The notes under the pieces were generated by a model. It searched no databases, was not told where the DNA came from, and saw only the letters and a program-made list of their open reading frames with translations. Shown in pieces: positions 44,364 to 54,752 of a stretch of DNA of 64,000 bases (its first letter is position 1; each line of letters begins with the position of its first letter). Where the stretch lies: assembly GCF_000620305.1 (NCBI RefSeq), contig NZ_KK211100.1:556735-620734 (forward strand). Direction: 5' to 3'. Both the position numbers and the translations under genes were made by a program. The stretch is from Desulfitibacter alkalitolerans DSM 16504 (lineage in GTDB: Bacteria > Bacillota > DSM-16504 > Desulfitibacterales > Desulfitibacteraceae).

Positions 44364-44840
44364 TTATTTAATAATAATTGATCCAGTTACCTGTGAAATT
44401 TCATCATTTACAGAATGGTCACTAGCTTTATGAACTGTTCTTAATCTATACTCTTTCCCCCTTTCTACTGCTACAACTCTAGATCCCCAAGCATAATCAT
44501 CATATCTTGCAAGGTATGTATGGGAATGAATATTGGTCCAAGATGAGCCATCTTTTCGCTGCAGGATGATCTGTATGCTAATTTCATTGCAGATCTTATT
44601 TGCTCTAGTATAGCCATATAAACTTACCGTTCCATCTCCACGATCAGTTATTCTCCCAAAGCCCTCCTCTATTAGATAATTACTTGTTTTTACATCAAAT
44701 CCATCAATGGGTCCATGTTTAGATCTCTCATAATACACTGATGCCTCAGACAAATCTGATTGCTTTTCTTCTCCGGCTACAGGGATAGAAAGTAAAACCA
44801 CCAGGAAAATCCAAAATAAAAATTTAATGCTTAATCTCAT
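44364..44840 (-). CDS. Small secreted protein, DUF6147-like
   Basis: Protein of 158 residues with a signal peptide ending near residue 23 (SIPVAGEE). The mature part has YERSKHGPIDGFD, GRITDRGDGTVSLYGYTRA and NKICNEISIQIILQRKDG, ending in a short beta domain. This pattern resembles small secreted DUF6147-type proteins of Firmicutes, recalled rather than searched. Function unknown. It lies upstream of the propeller/M23 pair in the same orientation, separated by about 140 bases with no clear terminator, so it may share their regulation. Confidence 0.65.
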   Translation of the reverse strand: MRLSIKFLFWIFLVVLLSIPVAGEEKQSDLSEASVYYERSKHGPIDGFDVKTSNYLIEEGFGRITDRGDGTVSLYGYTRANKICNEISIQIILQRKDGSSWTNIHSHTYLARYDDYAWGSRVVAVERGKEYRLRTVHKASDHSVNDEISQVTGSIIIK

Positions 44841-44958
44841 AAGATCCCCCTTTATTTATGCTTCTACTAATAAGTCAATTAACCAAAGCAAAAAGTTCCA
44901 TTAAAATAAAAAAAATTCTTAAATATTTTAAGACCCGCCTGACTTGCTGGTGAATCAT

Positions 44959-44991
44959 AAAGGACCATGTGTTATGTGTACATAGTCCTTT
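44959..44991 (-). terminator. Hairpin downstream of gdhA
   Basis: AAAGGACCATGT and ACATAGTCCTTT pair around nine bases with one mismatch, about 36 bases past the gdhA stop. The tail is T-rich but not a pure run. Confidence 0.5.
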
Positions 44992-45026
44992 AAACTTTGT
45001 CCTTTGAACTTTAGGTTTTTGTTATC

Positions 45027-46376
<1,350 letters not shown>

Positions 46377-46394
46377 TTATTTTGTTATTTTTAA

Positions 46395-48980
46395 TTATGT
46401 TGTGAAACAAATTACCTTTTGTGAAACTATATCTGCTAGAATCATTGCCTTATTATTTTTTAAATTGCAGATTTTGACCACATGGCTGTAATCTGCTTTT
46501 TCCGGCAAGAAATCTAACAGTTCATTTGGAAGGCAGTTAAACCACTCCCAATTAAAAACCACATTCTGGTCACTAGGAAAAATTGCTATATAGAATATAT
46601 TAGTTTCCACCAGATCCTGGAAGAAATGACTTCCATAGGACAATTCTGGTGTAAGGCTGCCGCTTTTATAGGCAATTTCACCAATTACCGTTATATTATT
46701 TATTTCCGAAAAGCTTACCGGTATACCTAATGAAGGTGTAGTTGTTCCCCATCTTCCTGGCCCTAACAGTAAAGTAGGTGTTTTGTCCTTATCCTGGATT
46801 TTCTTGTTTAATTTACCTACAGTGCGGGCAACCTCATGTCTCTGGAAATTTGAGAGCTCACTATAGCTCTTGGGGTCAACATATATAACCCTTTGGATTT
46901 CTTTAGCAATGCTGCCACCCATAAAACTGCTTTCAAGTTTAAAAATTACTGTTTTATCATCCAGGTTTTCTGGGATTGTAACCTTTTCGTCACTTCCTTG
47001 GGTCTGTAAAGGACGGCACTGCAAAAGGTTTATCTTAAATGAACCATCCCTGGTAAAGTTAACTGTAAACTCAGTATCAACTGGATAGGCATAAATTGCT
47101 TCCAGTTTTTTAAGCATTTTTTTCATAACTGTATTAAAGGATGTTTTAGTGAACAGGTTATCGAAATTGAGTATCCATAAGTCCTCGTCTATATCACAGA
47201 TGTCCTTGAGCTTTCTAATGGATTCGTGGTCTCGAACACCAATTAAATCAAGGTTTAAGTCTAATTTATCATTGGTTAATTTTTTTAGGGGAACTGTTTC
47301 AAGTTTATTGTCGCGTACATTTAGTACATCTACATAATGCTGCGAAAATCTTCTTATATCTGCCAGGCCTGCATGGGGCCTCAATAATGGGGCATCCAGG
47401 GCAACTAGTCTGGGATAATCATTTTCAACCCTATTGACTGCCCTGGTCCCTAGACCGAAAACTAGCCTCAGCATTCCAGCTTCAGGGTCCAGGTCCTTGT
47501 TCCAAACAAAGGTATTGTGTGATATGCCAACTCCAGCCAGATAAGGGAAAAAGTAATTATTATAGTAGGCGCCGGATACTCTTTGAACCAGAAGTGCCAT
47601 CTGTTCGTCATGCTGATCCAGACCCCTCTGCAGCCTGTATGCTAGGGCATCTTCATTCATAACACTAGCATAAATTCTGCGAACTGCCTCTTTGAATTGT
47701 TTGTACCTTTCCTCTGGCGAACCCTGATTCACGCAAAAAATACTCTCATATTTTCCGGCAAAAGCATTTCCAAAACCATCCTCCAGCAGGCTGCTGGAAC
47801 GAACAATAAAGGGAGACTGACCAAAATATTCTATCATCTGCAAAAATTGTTCTTTAATCTCTTCAGGAAATTCTCCTGTTAACATTTTCTCTTTTAAATT
47901 TTGAGCCTCAGTAAAATATCCTTTTTTAGCCTTTTGCTTCATGCGCAGTTTCCACCAACCATTTTGAACCAGGTAGGTATAAAAAACATCCGAACCAATA
48001 TAAAAGGAGTCATGAGGTTCAAAATGGCTTTGCCAATCAAAGGTTTTATCTCTTAAAAGAATATTTCTGGCAATAAGCATTCCTGCTGCCTTTCCACCTA
48101 TAAATCCGGTTCCAATAAGTCTGGCTTTGATGCTTAAAAGGTCTTCTAGTGTAAAGTTGTCAATGGCAAGACCCAGTATTCTCTTTTCTCTGCCAATCAT
48201 GATCCTGCAAAGCTGCTCAACCATTTCCTGTTTTTCACCTTCTGTAGAAGGCCTTTCCAAGATATTAGCAGCTTTTAAAAATAATTGATCCCAGTAATCC
48301 AGATGTCTTTTAGAAGTTTCATTTCTTTTTGCCGCCATGTAGGAGAGGAGAATGGTAGTATCATGGCTATTTGTTATTGGAATAAAACTCTCACCAACCT
48401 TTTTATGGGGTAAAAACATGGTTGGAGAGTATCTTTTCCAGGCCTTTAGCGGATGAACATAAAGGGCTCCATCATAGTTGTACACGTCTATCAGCAGCTG
48501 GGTAGTCTTTCTTATACAAGCTATAGTTTTAAATGAATGATTATTTCTATAAATAGCAAAGTAAGCTATTGTTCTTGACTCAAATAAATAGGGACAGGTT
48601 ATCATGAAAAAATTGCCAACCATGGTGTCTGTTGCCCATATTGCCTGTAGATCACTTAGACAATCAAATACAAAATACACATCTTCCCCCTCTTGGGTCA
48701 CAATATTATGAACCTGTGAGGAAAAATGCTCAAAACCCCTGTGGGCATCCAGGTTATATATGATAGCTCCTTCTCCATCCCCAACCAATGGCTTATGGCG
48801 GGCAAACCTCATGTAAACCACTTTTTTACCGTCAGCCAGGGCCTTGTTTACATAGGGGGTTACAAAGTGATGATAATCATTAATATCCTCTACCTGCCAG
48901 ACCACATTGTCCCCTATTCTCAACTTGTCAATTATTTTGTCCAGTTCTATCAAGCCTGTGGTAGCACAATTAGTTGGCAT
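46395..48980 (-). CDS. PEP/pyruvate-binding (PPDK_N) domain protein with novel N-terminus
   Basis: Protein of 861 residues. The first ~240 residues look like a RecA/KaiC-like fold (GDNVVWQVEDIND, DVYFVFDCLSDL) without a Walker A. From about 300 comes the ATP-grasp-type PPDK_N domain: FIGGKAAGMLIARN, PFIVRSSSLLEDGFGNAFAG and YASVMNEDALAYR. The phospho-histidine swivel and TIM-barrel PEP domains of real PEP synthase are missing, so it cannot run the full reaction; it may be a phosphotransferase or ATP-binding regulator. ATG at 48980 follows AGGGG by eight bases. It is downstream of prkA, separated by a strong hairpin. Confidence 0.78.
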   Translation of the reverse strand: MPTNCATTGLIELDKIIDKLRIGDNVVWQVEDINDYHHFVTPYVNKALADGKKVVYMRFARHKPLVGDGEGAIIYNLDAHRGFEHFSSQVHNIVTQEGEDVYFVFDCLSDLQAIWATDTMVGNFFMITCPYLFESRTIAYFAIYRNNHSFKTIACIRKTTQLLIDVYNYDGALYVHPLKAWKRYSPTMFLPHKKVGESFIPITNSHDTTILLSYMAAKRNETSKRHLDYWDQLFLKAANILERPSTEGEKQEMVEQLCRIMIGREKRILGLAIDNFTLEDLLSIKARLIGTGFIGGKAAGMLIARNILLRDKTFDWQSHFEPHDSFYIGSDVFYTYLVQNGWWKLRMKQKAKKGYFTEAQNLKEKMLTGEFPEEIKEQFLQMIEYFGQSPFIVRSSSLLEDGFGNAFAGKYESIFCVNQGSPEERYKQFKEAVRRIYASVMNEDALAYRLQRGLDQHDEQMALLVQRVSGAYYNNYFFPYLAGVGISHNTFVWNKDLDPEAGMLRLVFGLGTRAVNRVENDYPRLVALDAPLLRPHAGLADIRRFSQHYVDVLNVRDNKLETVPLKKLTNDKLDLNLDLIGVRDHESIRKLKDICDIDEDLWILNFDNLFTKTSFNTVMKKMLKKLEAIYAYPVDTEFTVNFTRDGSFKINLLQCRPLQTQGSDEKVTIPENLDDKTVIFKLESSFMGGSIAKEIQRVIYVDPKSYSELSNFQRHEVARTVGKLNKKIQDKDKTPTLLLGPGRWGTTTPSLGIPVSFSEINNITVIGEIAYKSGSLTPELSYGSHFFQDLVETNIFYIAIFPSDQNVVFNWEWFNCLPNELLDFLPEKADYSHVVKICNLKNNKAMILADIVSQKVICFTT

Positions 48981-49032
48981 GGTTTTTACCCCTTTTATAT
49001 CAAATTGGTATACAAAACGGCATACCATAAAA

Positions 49033-49082
49033 ATGGCGTCCTTAATAAACCTGCTGTCTGGCAGGTTTATTAAGGACGCCAT
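49033..49082 (-). terminator. Perfect 22-bp hairpin after prkA
   Basis: Arms of 22 bases (49033-49054 and 49061-49082) are perfectly complementary around six bases, and TTTTT follows on the minus strand. It lies 93 bases past prkA. Its stem is far longer than most terminators. Confidence 0.75.
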
Positions 49083-49174
49083 TGCCCAAAACAATATTTT
49101 TCTACATTATATTATAGCATACTAGAATGCTGCTTAAAAGTATTTTTATCTATTTGTTTGTTTGTGGATTTGTT

Positions 49175-51025
49175 TTATCTGTATGTTAAACTATTAATAG
49201 TTTGCAGCAGTTTTAATGCACATTCCTCACAGTACCCATATTCAACAATAAGAAATTGGATAATTTCTTGTAGTTTCTTATCATCTTTAGAATAACTAGC
49301 CAGCTTTAACCTAAGCAATTCTCTTAAATCAAAGAAAAGCTTTTCAAAAATGGCATTCTTCAATAATTTATGTTCATCTAGTTCATGTTCTAAGTATACT
49401 GTGGTGTTACCGCTGTATCTTACATATATCTCTTCTCTAAAGCCTTTTTTGGCATTTTCACTAACATTCATATGCTCCTCTAATGCTCTCATAAAGCTTT
49501 CATCATAAGCCTTACCCTTTACAAAAGCACAAATCATCTCAAGATATTCTTTAAAAACCACCCTTGCTTCTGCTGCAAAAGAAAATCTGCTGGCAGCAAA
49601 TAGGTCTTTTTTGACTTTGCTAAAATATTCCTGTCGCACTTGTTCTAAAAACCCAAGATATTTTTCCCGTACTTCATTTATGAGCATATCATTTTCCCTT
49701 AACGCGACTTTTAAAGCCTTTAAGAAATCTTGTGAACCTGCACATTTATTGTGTCTTTTACCAAGTACTGAACAAATTACATTTATAATAAATCTGGGAT
49801 CAAGACCCTCCATTCCTTCTCTAGAAAACTCTCGCCTAAAATCATCTGCATCCTTTTTGTAAAAGCCTTCTACCTGTTCTCCATTATAAAGCTTCATTTT
49901 ATTAATCAAGGTCAAGCCTTGATTTTTTGAAGGCATGAGCCTTGTTAGAATCAAAAAGGCTGCAGTAGTCCACAGGGCATGGGGTTCTATATGAACACTT
50001 ATATCACTTGTTTTAATAATTTTTTCGTAGATTTTTAGTTCATTACCTACCTCTAGATTATAGGGAACTTGTATAAACATCATCCTAGAGCGCAAGGCCT
50101 CATTTTTTTGGCAATTTATAAAGCTTCTATATTCTGTTTCGTTGCTGTGGGCAATTATCATTTCATCTGCTGAAATTAAAGCATATCTGCCCACTTTAAA
50201 ATTACCCTCCTGGGAGAGGTTTAATAAATTGTACAAAAATTTCTCATCAAATTTAAAGATTTCTTGAAACTCCATTATACCTCTATTTGCTTTATTTAAT
50301 TCCCCATCAAATCTATATGCCCTTGGGTCTGATTCTGAGCCATATTGGCAGATTGTTGAAAAATCAATGCTCCCAGTAAGTTCAGAGATATCCTGGGACT
50401 TTGGGTCTGAAGGACTAAGGGTTCCTATGCCTCTCCTTTCTTCTTCGGAAATGATAACCCTTTCTACCTTTACATCTTCAATGTTTCCATTATACTTGTC
50501 CTTAAGATTAGTTTTGCATGTGGGGCATAAATTTCCTTCTATATATATACCATATTTATGGTAAAACAGCTCTCGCATTTCCTCTGGAATCAGGTGCAGG
50601 GGTTCTTCATGCATGGGACAGCCCTTTATTCCATAAAGAGCCCCTTCCTCTGTCCTGGAATATTTCTCCAGGTTTTTTTTTAACATGTTAACTATGGTTG
50701 ACTTCCCGCCTCCTACTGGGCCTACCAGAACCAAAATTCTTTTTCGAGTATCTAATCTTCTTGCTGCAGGGTGAAGATAATCTTCAACTATTTTCTCAAG
50801 GGTCTTATCTAACCCAAAAAGATCCGAAGCAAAAAAGTTATACTGCTGCAGCCCCCATGTTTTAGTTATACCGCGGGATGCAATCATGTGGTAAATTCTG
50901 CTGTGAGCCAACCTTGCAATGTTTTTATTTTCTCTAACTTTTAGCAGATAATCTGTAAAAGTTCCTTCCCATTTGATTTTTTGTAAACCTTCTTGTGTTT
51001 TTTGCAGCTCATTTAAGAATCCCAT
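49175..51025 (-). CDS. prkA: PrkA family serine protein kinase
   Basis: Protein of 616 residues. The N-terminal AAA-like domain has the P-loop VGPVGGGKSTIV near 100, a zinc-like CPxC set (GCPMHEEP, LCPTCKTN) and the sensor region FQEIFKFDEKFL. The C-terminal PrkA domain resembles protein kinases loosely. PrkA/YeaG acts in sporulation or stress signalling, partnered with YhbH/YeaH and SpoVR, encoded 12-14 kb away here. The length is near Bacillus PrkA (631). ATG at 51025 follows GGGGG by six bases. It is monocistronic judging from the hairpin. Confidence 0.93.
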   Translation of the reverse strand: MGFLNELQKTQEGLQKIKWEGTFTDYLLKVRENKNIARLAHSRIYHMIASRGITKTWGLQQYNFFASDLFGLDKTLEKIVEDYLHPAARRLDTRKRILVLVGPVGGGKSTIVNMLKKNLEKYSRTEEGALYGIKGCPMHEEPLHLIPEEMRELFYHKYGIYIEGNLCPTCKTNLKDKYNGNIEDVKVERVIISEEERRGIGTLSPSDPKSQDISELTGSIDFSTICQYGSESDPRAYRFDGELNKANRGIMEFQEIFKFDEKFLYNLLNLSQEGNFKVGRYALISADEMIIAHSNETEYRSFINCQKNEALRSRMMFIQVPYNLEVGNELKIYEKIIKTSDISVHIEPHALWTTAAFLILTRLMPSKNQGLTLINKMKLYNGEQVEGFYKKDADDFRREFSREGMEGLDPRFIINVICSVLGKRHNKCAGSQDFLKALKVALRENDMLINEVREKYLGFLEQVRQEYFSKVKKDLFAASRFSFAAEARVVFKEYLEMICAFVKGKAYDESFMRALEEHMNVSENAKKGFREEIYVRYSGNTTVYLEHELDEHKLLKNAIFEKLFFDLRELLRLKLASYSKDDKKLQEIIQFLIVEYGYCEECALKLLQTINSLTYR

Positions 51026-51172
51026 TCTTTTCCCCCTCATTCAGGTACTAAGTACATTATACTTCTCTCTTAAAAAATATATTGCAGGTTTTTATATGGT
51101 ATGAGTAATATTACTAAATAATGGGTATTTTATAGATAGAATTAAATAATAAAATGGGTGGAGGTGAATACT

Positions 51173-51331
51173 TTGGCTTACGTATGCAGTCAATGTGGGA
51201 AAACCTCAAGATTACCAGACTTTTGCTGTGGCAGATCAACTGTTAGGCAGGGCGCTTACCAATGTAAAACATGCAGCAGCACATCTAGTGTAGAACAGGA
51301 ATGTTGTGGTAATAATATGGTCAAGATGTAA
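51173..51331 (+). CDS. Small cysteine-rich zinc-ribbon protein
   Basis: Protein of 52 residues too short for most gene callers. It has CSQC (5-8), FCC (18-19), CKTC (31-34) and ECC (44-45), a pattern for one or two zinc sites. The TTG start has GGAGG about nine bases ahead, and a strong terminator follows, so it looks like a real gene. The family is not recognised. It stands between divergent prkA and the downstream isomerase, with its own transcript likely. Confidence 0.7.
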   Translation: MAYVCSQCGKTSRLPDFCCGRSTVRQGAYQCKTCSSTSSVEQECCGNNMVKM

Positions 51332-51338
51332 AGCTAAA

Positions 51339-51374
51339 ATAACCAGCCGGATGATGTGAGCTGGTTATTTTTTA
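51339..51374 (+). terminator. Terminator after the small zinc protein
   Basis: ATAACCAGC pairs with GCTGGTTAT around 12 bases and is followed by TTTTTT, eight bases past the stop codon. Confidence 0.85.
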
Positions 51375-51472
51375 ATATTTTATAGTTTTATATTTTCCTG
51401 TTTTTCTTTTGTATTATTTTTTAAATTATAATATAATTATCTAAAAAGAAGTTGCCAAGGAGGCCTTTATTA

Positions 51473-52213
51473 ATGATATTTGGTACAGATATTATTCTGA
51501 CGGATAGAGGTGTTTTAGTTTTTACCGAAGGAATAATTCATCCTGTCGATCCAGAAATTCGCAGACTAAAAGACGCACTGCAAGTCTATTATTATAAGAC
51601 AAAACCTAGTGAGGACCCCTTGTACTATAGATACGAAAATATATGTTTCCAACAGGATGAGGGAGTTTTTAGAGAATATAGTATACGGTACGATATTACT
51701 GTCCTTTTATCAGGTAAAATAGGTAAAGAGTTTATTAAAACTGCCGGTCATTTCCATCCATTAAAAAACACAGGCAAGGAAACATATTCAGAATACTGCG
51801 AAGTTCTATCTGGCGAGGCTATATTTTTATTGCAAAAAAATGGTCGTAATAATGAGGTTGAAGAGGTTATTGCCATTGAAGCCAAAACAGGGGATAAGGT
51901 ATACATACCATCAAATTACGGCCATGTCACTATTAATCCGGGAGACAGTTTTCTGGTTGTTGCTAATTTAATTGCAACAAGTGTAGACTCTAGTCCGGAA
52001 CCATTTTTAGAAAAATTGGGAGCCGCCTATTTCTATGTAGAAACTGAAAATGGCAAGGGTGATTGGATTAAAAATCCTGCGTATAAAAACTCAGTGGGCT
52101 TAAAAATAAAAGCCGCTCCAAACATAGAACAGCCTTTATGTGAGGTAAATGATAAACCTATTTATAAAGCATTTATAGATAATCCTCAATGTTTTGCTAT
52201 GTTATCAAGTTAG
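51473..52213 (+). CDS. Cupin-type phosphoglucose isomerase family protein
   Basis: Protein of 246 residues of the archaeal-type cupin PGI family. The metal site is visible as TAGHFHPLKNTGKETYSE (H-x-H...E) near 92-110, with a later histidine in SNYGHVTINPGD near 148. The family converts glucose-6-phosphate and fructose-6-phosphate using a bound metal, and is unrelated to the common PGI. ATG at 51473 has AGGAGG about eight bases ahead. An N-terminal extension from TTG 51452 would place that site inside the gene. It is monocistronic, ending at a terminator. An alternative is another sugar-phosphate cupin. Confidence 0.78.
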   Translation: MIFGTDIILTDRGVLVFTEGIIHPVDPEIRRLKDALQVYYYKTKPSEDPLYYRYENICFQQDEGVFREYSIRYDITVLLSGKIGKEFIKTAGHFHPLKNTGKETYSEYCEVLSGEAIFLLQKNGRNNEVEEVIAIEAKTGDKVYIPSNYGHVTINPGDSFLVVANLIATSVDSSPEPFLEKLGAAYFYVETENGKGDWIKNPAYKNSVGLKIKAAPNIEQPLCEVNDKPIYKAFIDNPQCFAMLSS

Positions 52214-52217
52214 ACCA

Positions 52218-52241
52218 GGTCGAGATGTTTCTCGACCTTTT
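52218..52241 (+). terminator. Terminator after the cupin isomerase gene
   Basis: GGTCGAG pairs with CTCGACC around six bases and is followed by TTTT, four bases past the stop codon. Confidence 0.8.
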
Positions 52242-52246
52242 CATAT

Positions 52247-53503
52247 TCATTCCTTCTCAGCCTGCTGCAGCTGCAGGGTTACAATCTCCCCGGGTATCTC
52301 CATCTCAATAGTCTGACCTTCAACTGTTTCTATAGTTAACATTAGAGGAGTCTGCTCCCCATCTTCTTTGGGTCCAACCTCCAAATTAGCAATGGGCTTG
52401 GGAATTTGAACCTGTACTTGTCTTCCTTCTTTAGTCTCAATTGTTAAACTCATAGGGCCGCTGCCTGATGATTGTGGGTTTCCCTGGTTATTTTGATTTG
52501 AGCTGCTGTTTTCCTGGCCCTCAATCAGTTTCAGACGCTCATCTAAAAGGTATGTATTTTCTTGAGTTATCAGCCTCACAGGAATGATTGCAGCAGGTAC
52601 ATCAAAATTTCCATTTTTAAGGGTCTCATCACTATCCCATTGATCATTCTTGATAAGCTGGGCAGCTGCTATAACAGCATTTCTAGCAAGCATTTGGGGC
52701 ATATAATCCACTTCCCCATCATGTAAACCCTGCTTTATAGCTTCTGCAGCATCTTTGTTGGCACCTAGACCTAATGTAATTACTTGGGGGTCTCTGCCCA
52801 CAGCATCTAAAGCTTCCACACCCTTTAGGGCTAGTAGGCTAGACGGAAAGATGGCACCAATAATATTAAAATTTTGACTTAAGTCCCGTGCTATAGCATC
52901 TGCGGCCCCTTCTATATCATCAGGAGACAGATATTTAACAGTATACTTAATTTGGGCTTCCTCAAGTTCTGCTGCTGCCCCGTCAACCATTTCTGCAAAA
53001 GCAACTGCGTCAGTATCAAAGGTATATATTACAACCTCACCCTGGGTTTGTTTAAGGCTTGTACTTATAAAACTACCTTGCAGCTGTCCAATCCTGACAA
53101 AGTCAGGAGTCACATGTCCATCCAGGGGAACCTGTTCAGGCATTGTGCCCATGGAAATTAGCTTAATACCCTCTTCCATTATTTTTGTTGCAATCTCCCT
53201 GCTGCCTTTTCCCGGACCAAACTGAATAATTGCAGCATCTATGTCCTCCTGAAGCATTTCATCAACCTTTTGCCTTAATTCTTCTTGGGTAGGAGCCATT
53301 TCCACCACGGCTAAAACCACATTTTGTTTACGTGCTTCCTCCTCCATGGTTTTTTTCATTATCTGAGCAATATCCTCTTCCATTAAGGTAAAAATAACCC
53401 CAATCTTTCCCTCTGGAAGGCTGGGCTTTTGCTGGGGACCTTGATTACAGGCAGAAAAAATAATAAGGCATAATAAACCTATAAATACCATGCGAAGTTT
53501 CAC
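52247..53503 (-). CDS. Orphan periplasmic-binding lipoprotein with repeated C-terminal tail
   Basis: Lipoprotein of 418 residues; the lipobox IFSAC is near residue 18. The body is a type I periplasmic-binding fold like ribose or autoinducer proteins, with IGVIFTLMEED, IDAAIIQFGPG, GEVVIYTFDTD and VITLGLGANKDAAEAI segments. The last ~90 residues are a Ser/Asn/Gln linker and two copies of a short beta unit (MSLTIETKEGRQVQVQIP and LMLTIETVEGQTIEMEIP). No permease or ATPase adjoins it, so it may be a signalling or sensor protein rather than an ABC importer part. It is alone on the minus strand. Confidence 0.75.
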   Translation of the reverse strand: MKLRMVFIGLLCLIIFSACNQGPQQKPSLPEGKIGVIFTLMEEDIAQIMKKTMEEEARKQNVVLAVVEMAPTQEELRQKVDEMLQEDIDAAIIQFGPGKGSREIATKIMEEGIKLISMGTMPEQVPLDGHVTPDFVRIGQLQGSFISTSLKQTQGEVVIYTFDTDAVAFAEMVDGAAAELEEAQIKYTVKYLSPDDIEGAADAIARDLSQNFNIIGAIFPSSLLALKGVEALDAVGRDPQVITLGLGANKDAAEAIKQGLHDGEVDYMPQMLARNAVIAAAQLIKNDQWDSDETLKNGNFDVPAAIIPVRLITQENTYLLDERLKLIEGQENSSSNQNNQGNPQSSGSGPMSLTIETKEGRQVQVQIPKPIANLEVGPKEDGEQTPLMLTIETVEGQTIEMEIPGEIVTLQLQQAEKE

Positions 53504-53620
53504 TGTGCTTTCTCCTTTGAATCATTTTGAGCATCACCTAATTGTACCTATTTCACATTATTACACTGAGAAATAGCTCATTTATTTGAATAAGATGATG
53601 GAAGTCCCTGCGTCTTCCTG

Positions 53621-54748
53621 TTAAGTATAGTGTGATGCTTTCTGCTGTATTTTATCCAGGGCTTCTTTAATTTCGTTAACAACTTCTAGATTGGTTTCCT
53701 CTACCATTCTTTTTTCAAGTAGTAATTTACTTTCACTGCCGCCAATCTGGCCTAAAGCCCAGGCAGCATGTATCCTCATTTTATAGTCATGATGATTTAA
53801 AAAGGGCTTTATTAAGGAAATTGCTTCAGGCTGCTTCTGGTTCCCAAGAAGAACAATAGCATTTCTTTGCAAAACTTTTTTTCCACACCAGCCAAATGCA
53901 GACCCAGTGTATAGCCTTTTATAATCTGTATTGGAAATACCTAATATGTCCTTGATGTCTATATTATGAAAATCCATGGATTTAAAATCCTCGTTTCCAC
54001 CAGGCAAAACTCCCCTGTTATTTGGGCATACCTCCTGGCAGATGTCGCAACCCACAAGGTTATGCCTCATCAGTTCCCTTAGTTCCTTAGGAATAACCCC
54101 CCTGGCCTGGGAAACATATGCCAGGCATTTATGAGGATTTAGGATATATTCACCTTCCAAGGCCCCTGTAGGACATGCCTTGATACAGATACGACAGTTC
54201 TGACAACCACCGCGTATACCATCGGCCTTGTGAATTCCAAGGTCAATTGTCAACAAGATCTCGCCAATGAATATCCATGAGCCTGTGGGTTTAGTATAAA
54301 AGCAAGTATTCTGGCCAATCCAGCCCAAGCCTGTTTTTTCTGCAAGAAGCCTCTCAATTAAGGGACTGCTGTCAACCAAAATTTTATATTGAAAATCCCC
54401 TTGTAGGGCTTTTAAAAATTCAACAACCCGGGTCATTTTCTTCCTCATGACTACATGGTAGTCCTTACCCCTTGCGTATCTAGCAACCTGTCCCTTTAAA
54501 GGATCCTTAAAATGGACTTCTGAGCAATACCCCAGTCCAAGAACAAGAATTGACTTGGTTCCAGGTAATAGCAAATGGGGTGAAATACGCAGGTTAATAT
54601 CCTTGTTTTCAAAATTAGAATTATAGCCTTTTTTGTGCCTGTCTAGAAGGACTTCTAATCTTTCCTTTAGTGGTTCCGGCTCTATTATGCCAACCAAATC
54701 AAATCCTAGATTTTTACAAAACTCCACCAGCTTTTCCTTCAGCTTCAT
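53621..54748 (-). CDS. queG: Epoxyqueuosine reductase
   Basis: Protein of 375 residues. The corrinoid-binding N-terminal domain is followed by two [4Fe-4S] motifs, CQNCRICIKACP near 182 and CDICQEVCP near 235, and then a C-terminal HEAT-like pair (about 300-370). It carries out the last step of queuosine synthesis in tRNA wobble position 34. This window holds tRNA-His(GTG), one of its substrates. The gene sits four bases downstream of the DedA gene, so the two may be co-transcribed. Length is normal for HEAT-containing QueG. Confidence 0.93.
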   Translation of the reverse strand: MKLKEKLVEFCKNLGFDLVGIIEPEPLKERLEVLLDRHKKGYNSNFENKDINLRISPHLLLPGTKSILVLGLGYCSEVHFKDPLKGQVARYARGKDYHVVMRKKMTRVVEFLKALQGDFQYKILVDSSPLIERLLAEKTGLGWIGQNTCFYTKPTGSWIFIGEILLTIDLGIHKADGIRGGCQNCRICIKACPTGALEGEYILNPHKCLAYVSQARGVIPKELRELMRHNLVGCDICQEVCPNNRGVLPGGNEDFKSMDFHNIDIKDILGISNTDYKRLYTGSAFGWCGKKVLQRNAIVLLGNQKQPEAISLIKPFLNHHDYKMRIHAAWALGQIGGSESKLLLEKRMVEETNLEVVNEIKEALDKIQQKASHYT

Positions 54749-54752
54749 TAGC

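Noticed and set aside
46395-48980. Genuine phosphoenolpyruvate synthase
   Set aside because: The phosphohistidine and PEP-utilising barrel domains are absent, so the full reaction is not supported.
49033-49082. Insertion-sequence ends or a MITE
   Set aside because: The arms are separated by only six bases and followed by a T-run, which fits a terminator better; no target duplication was seen.
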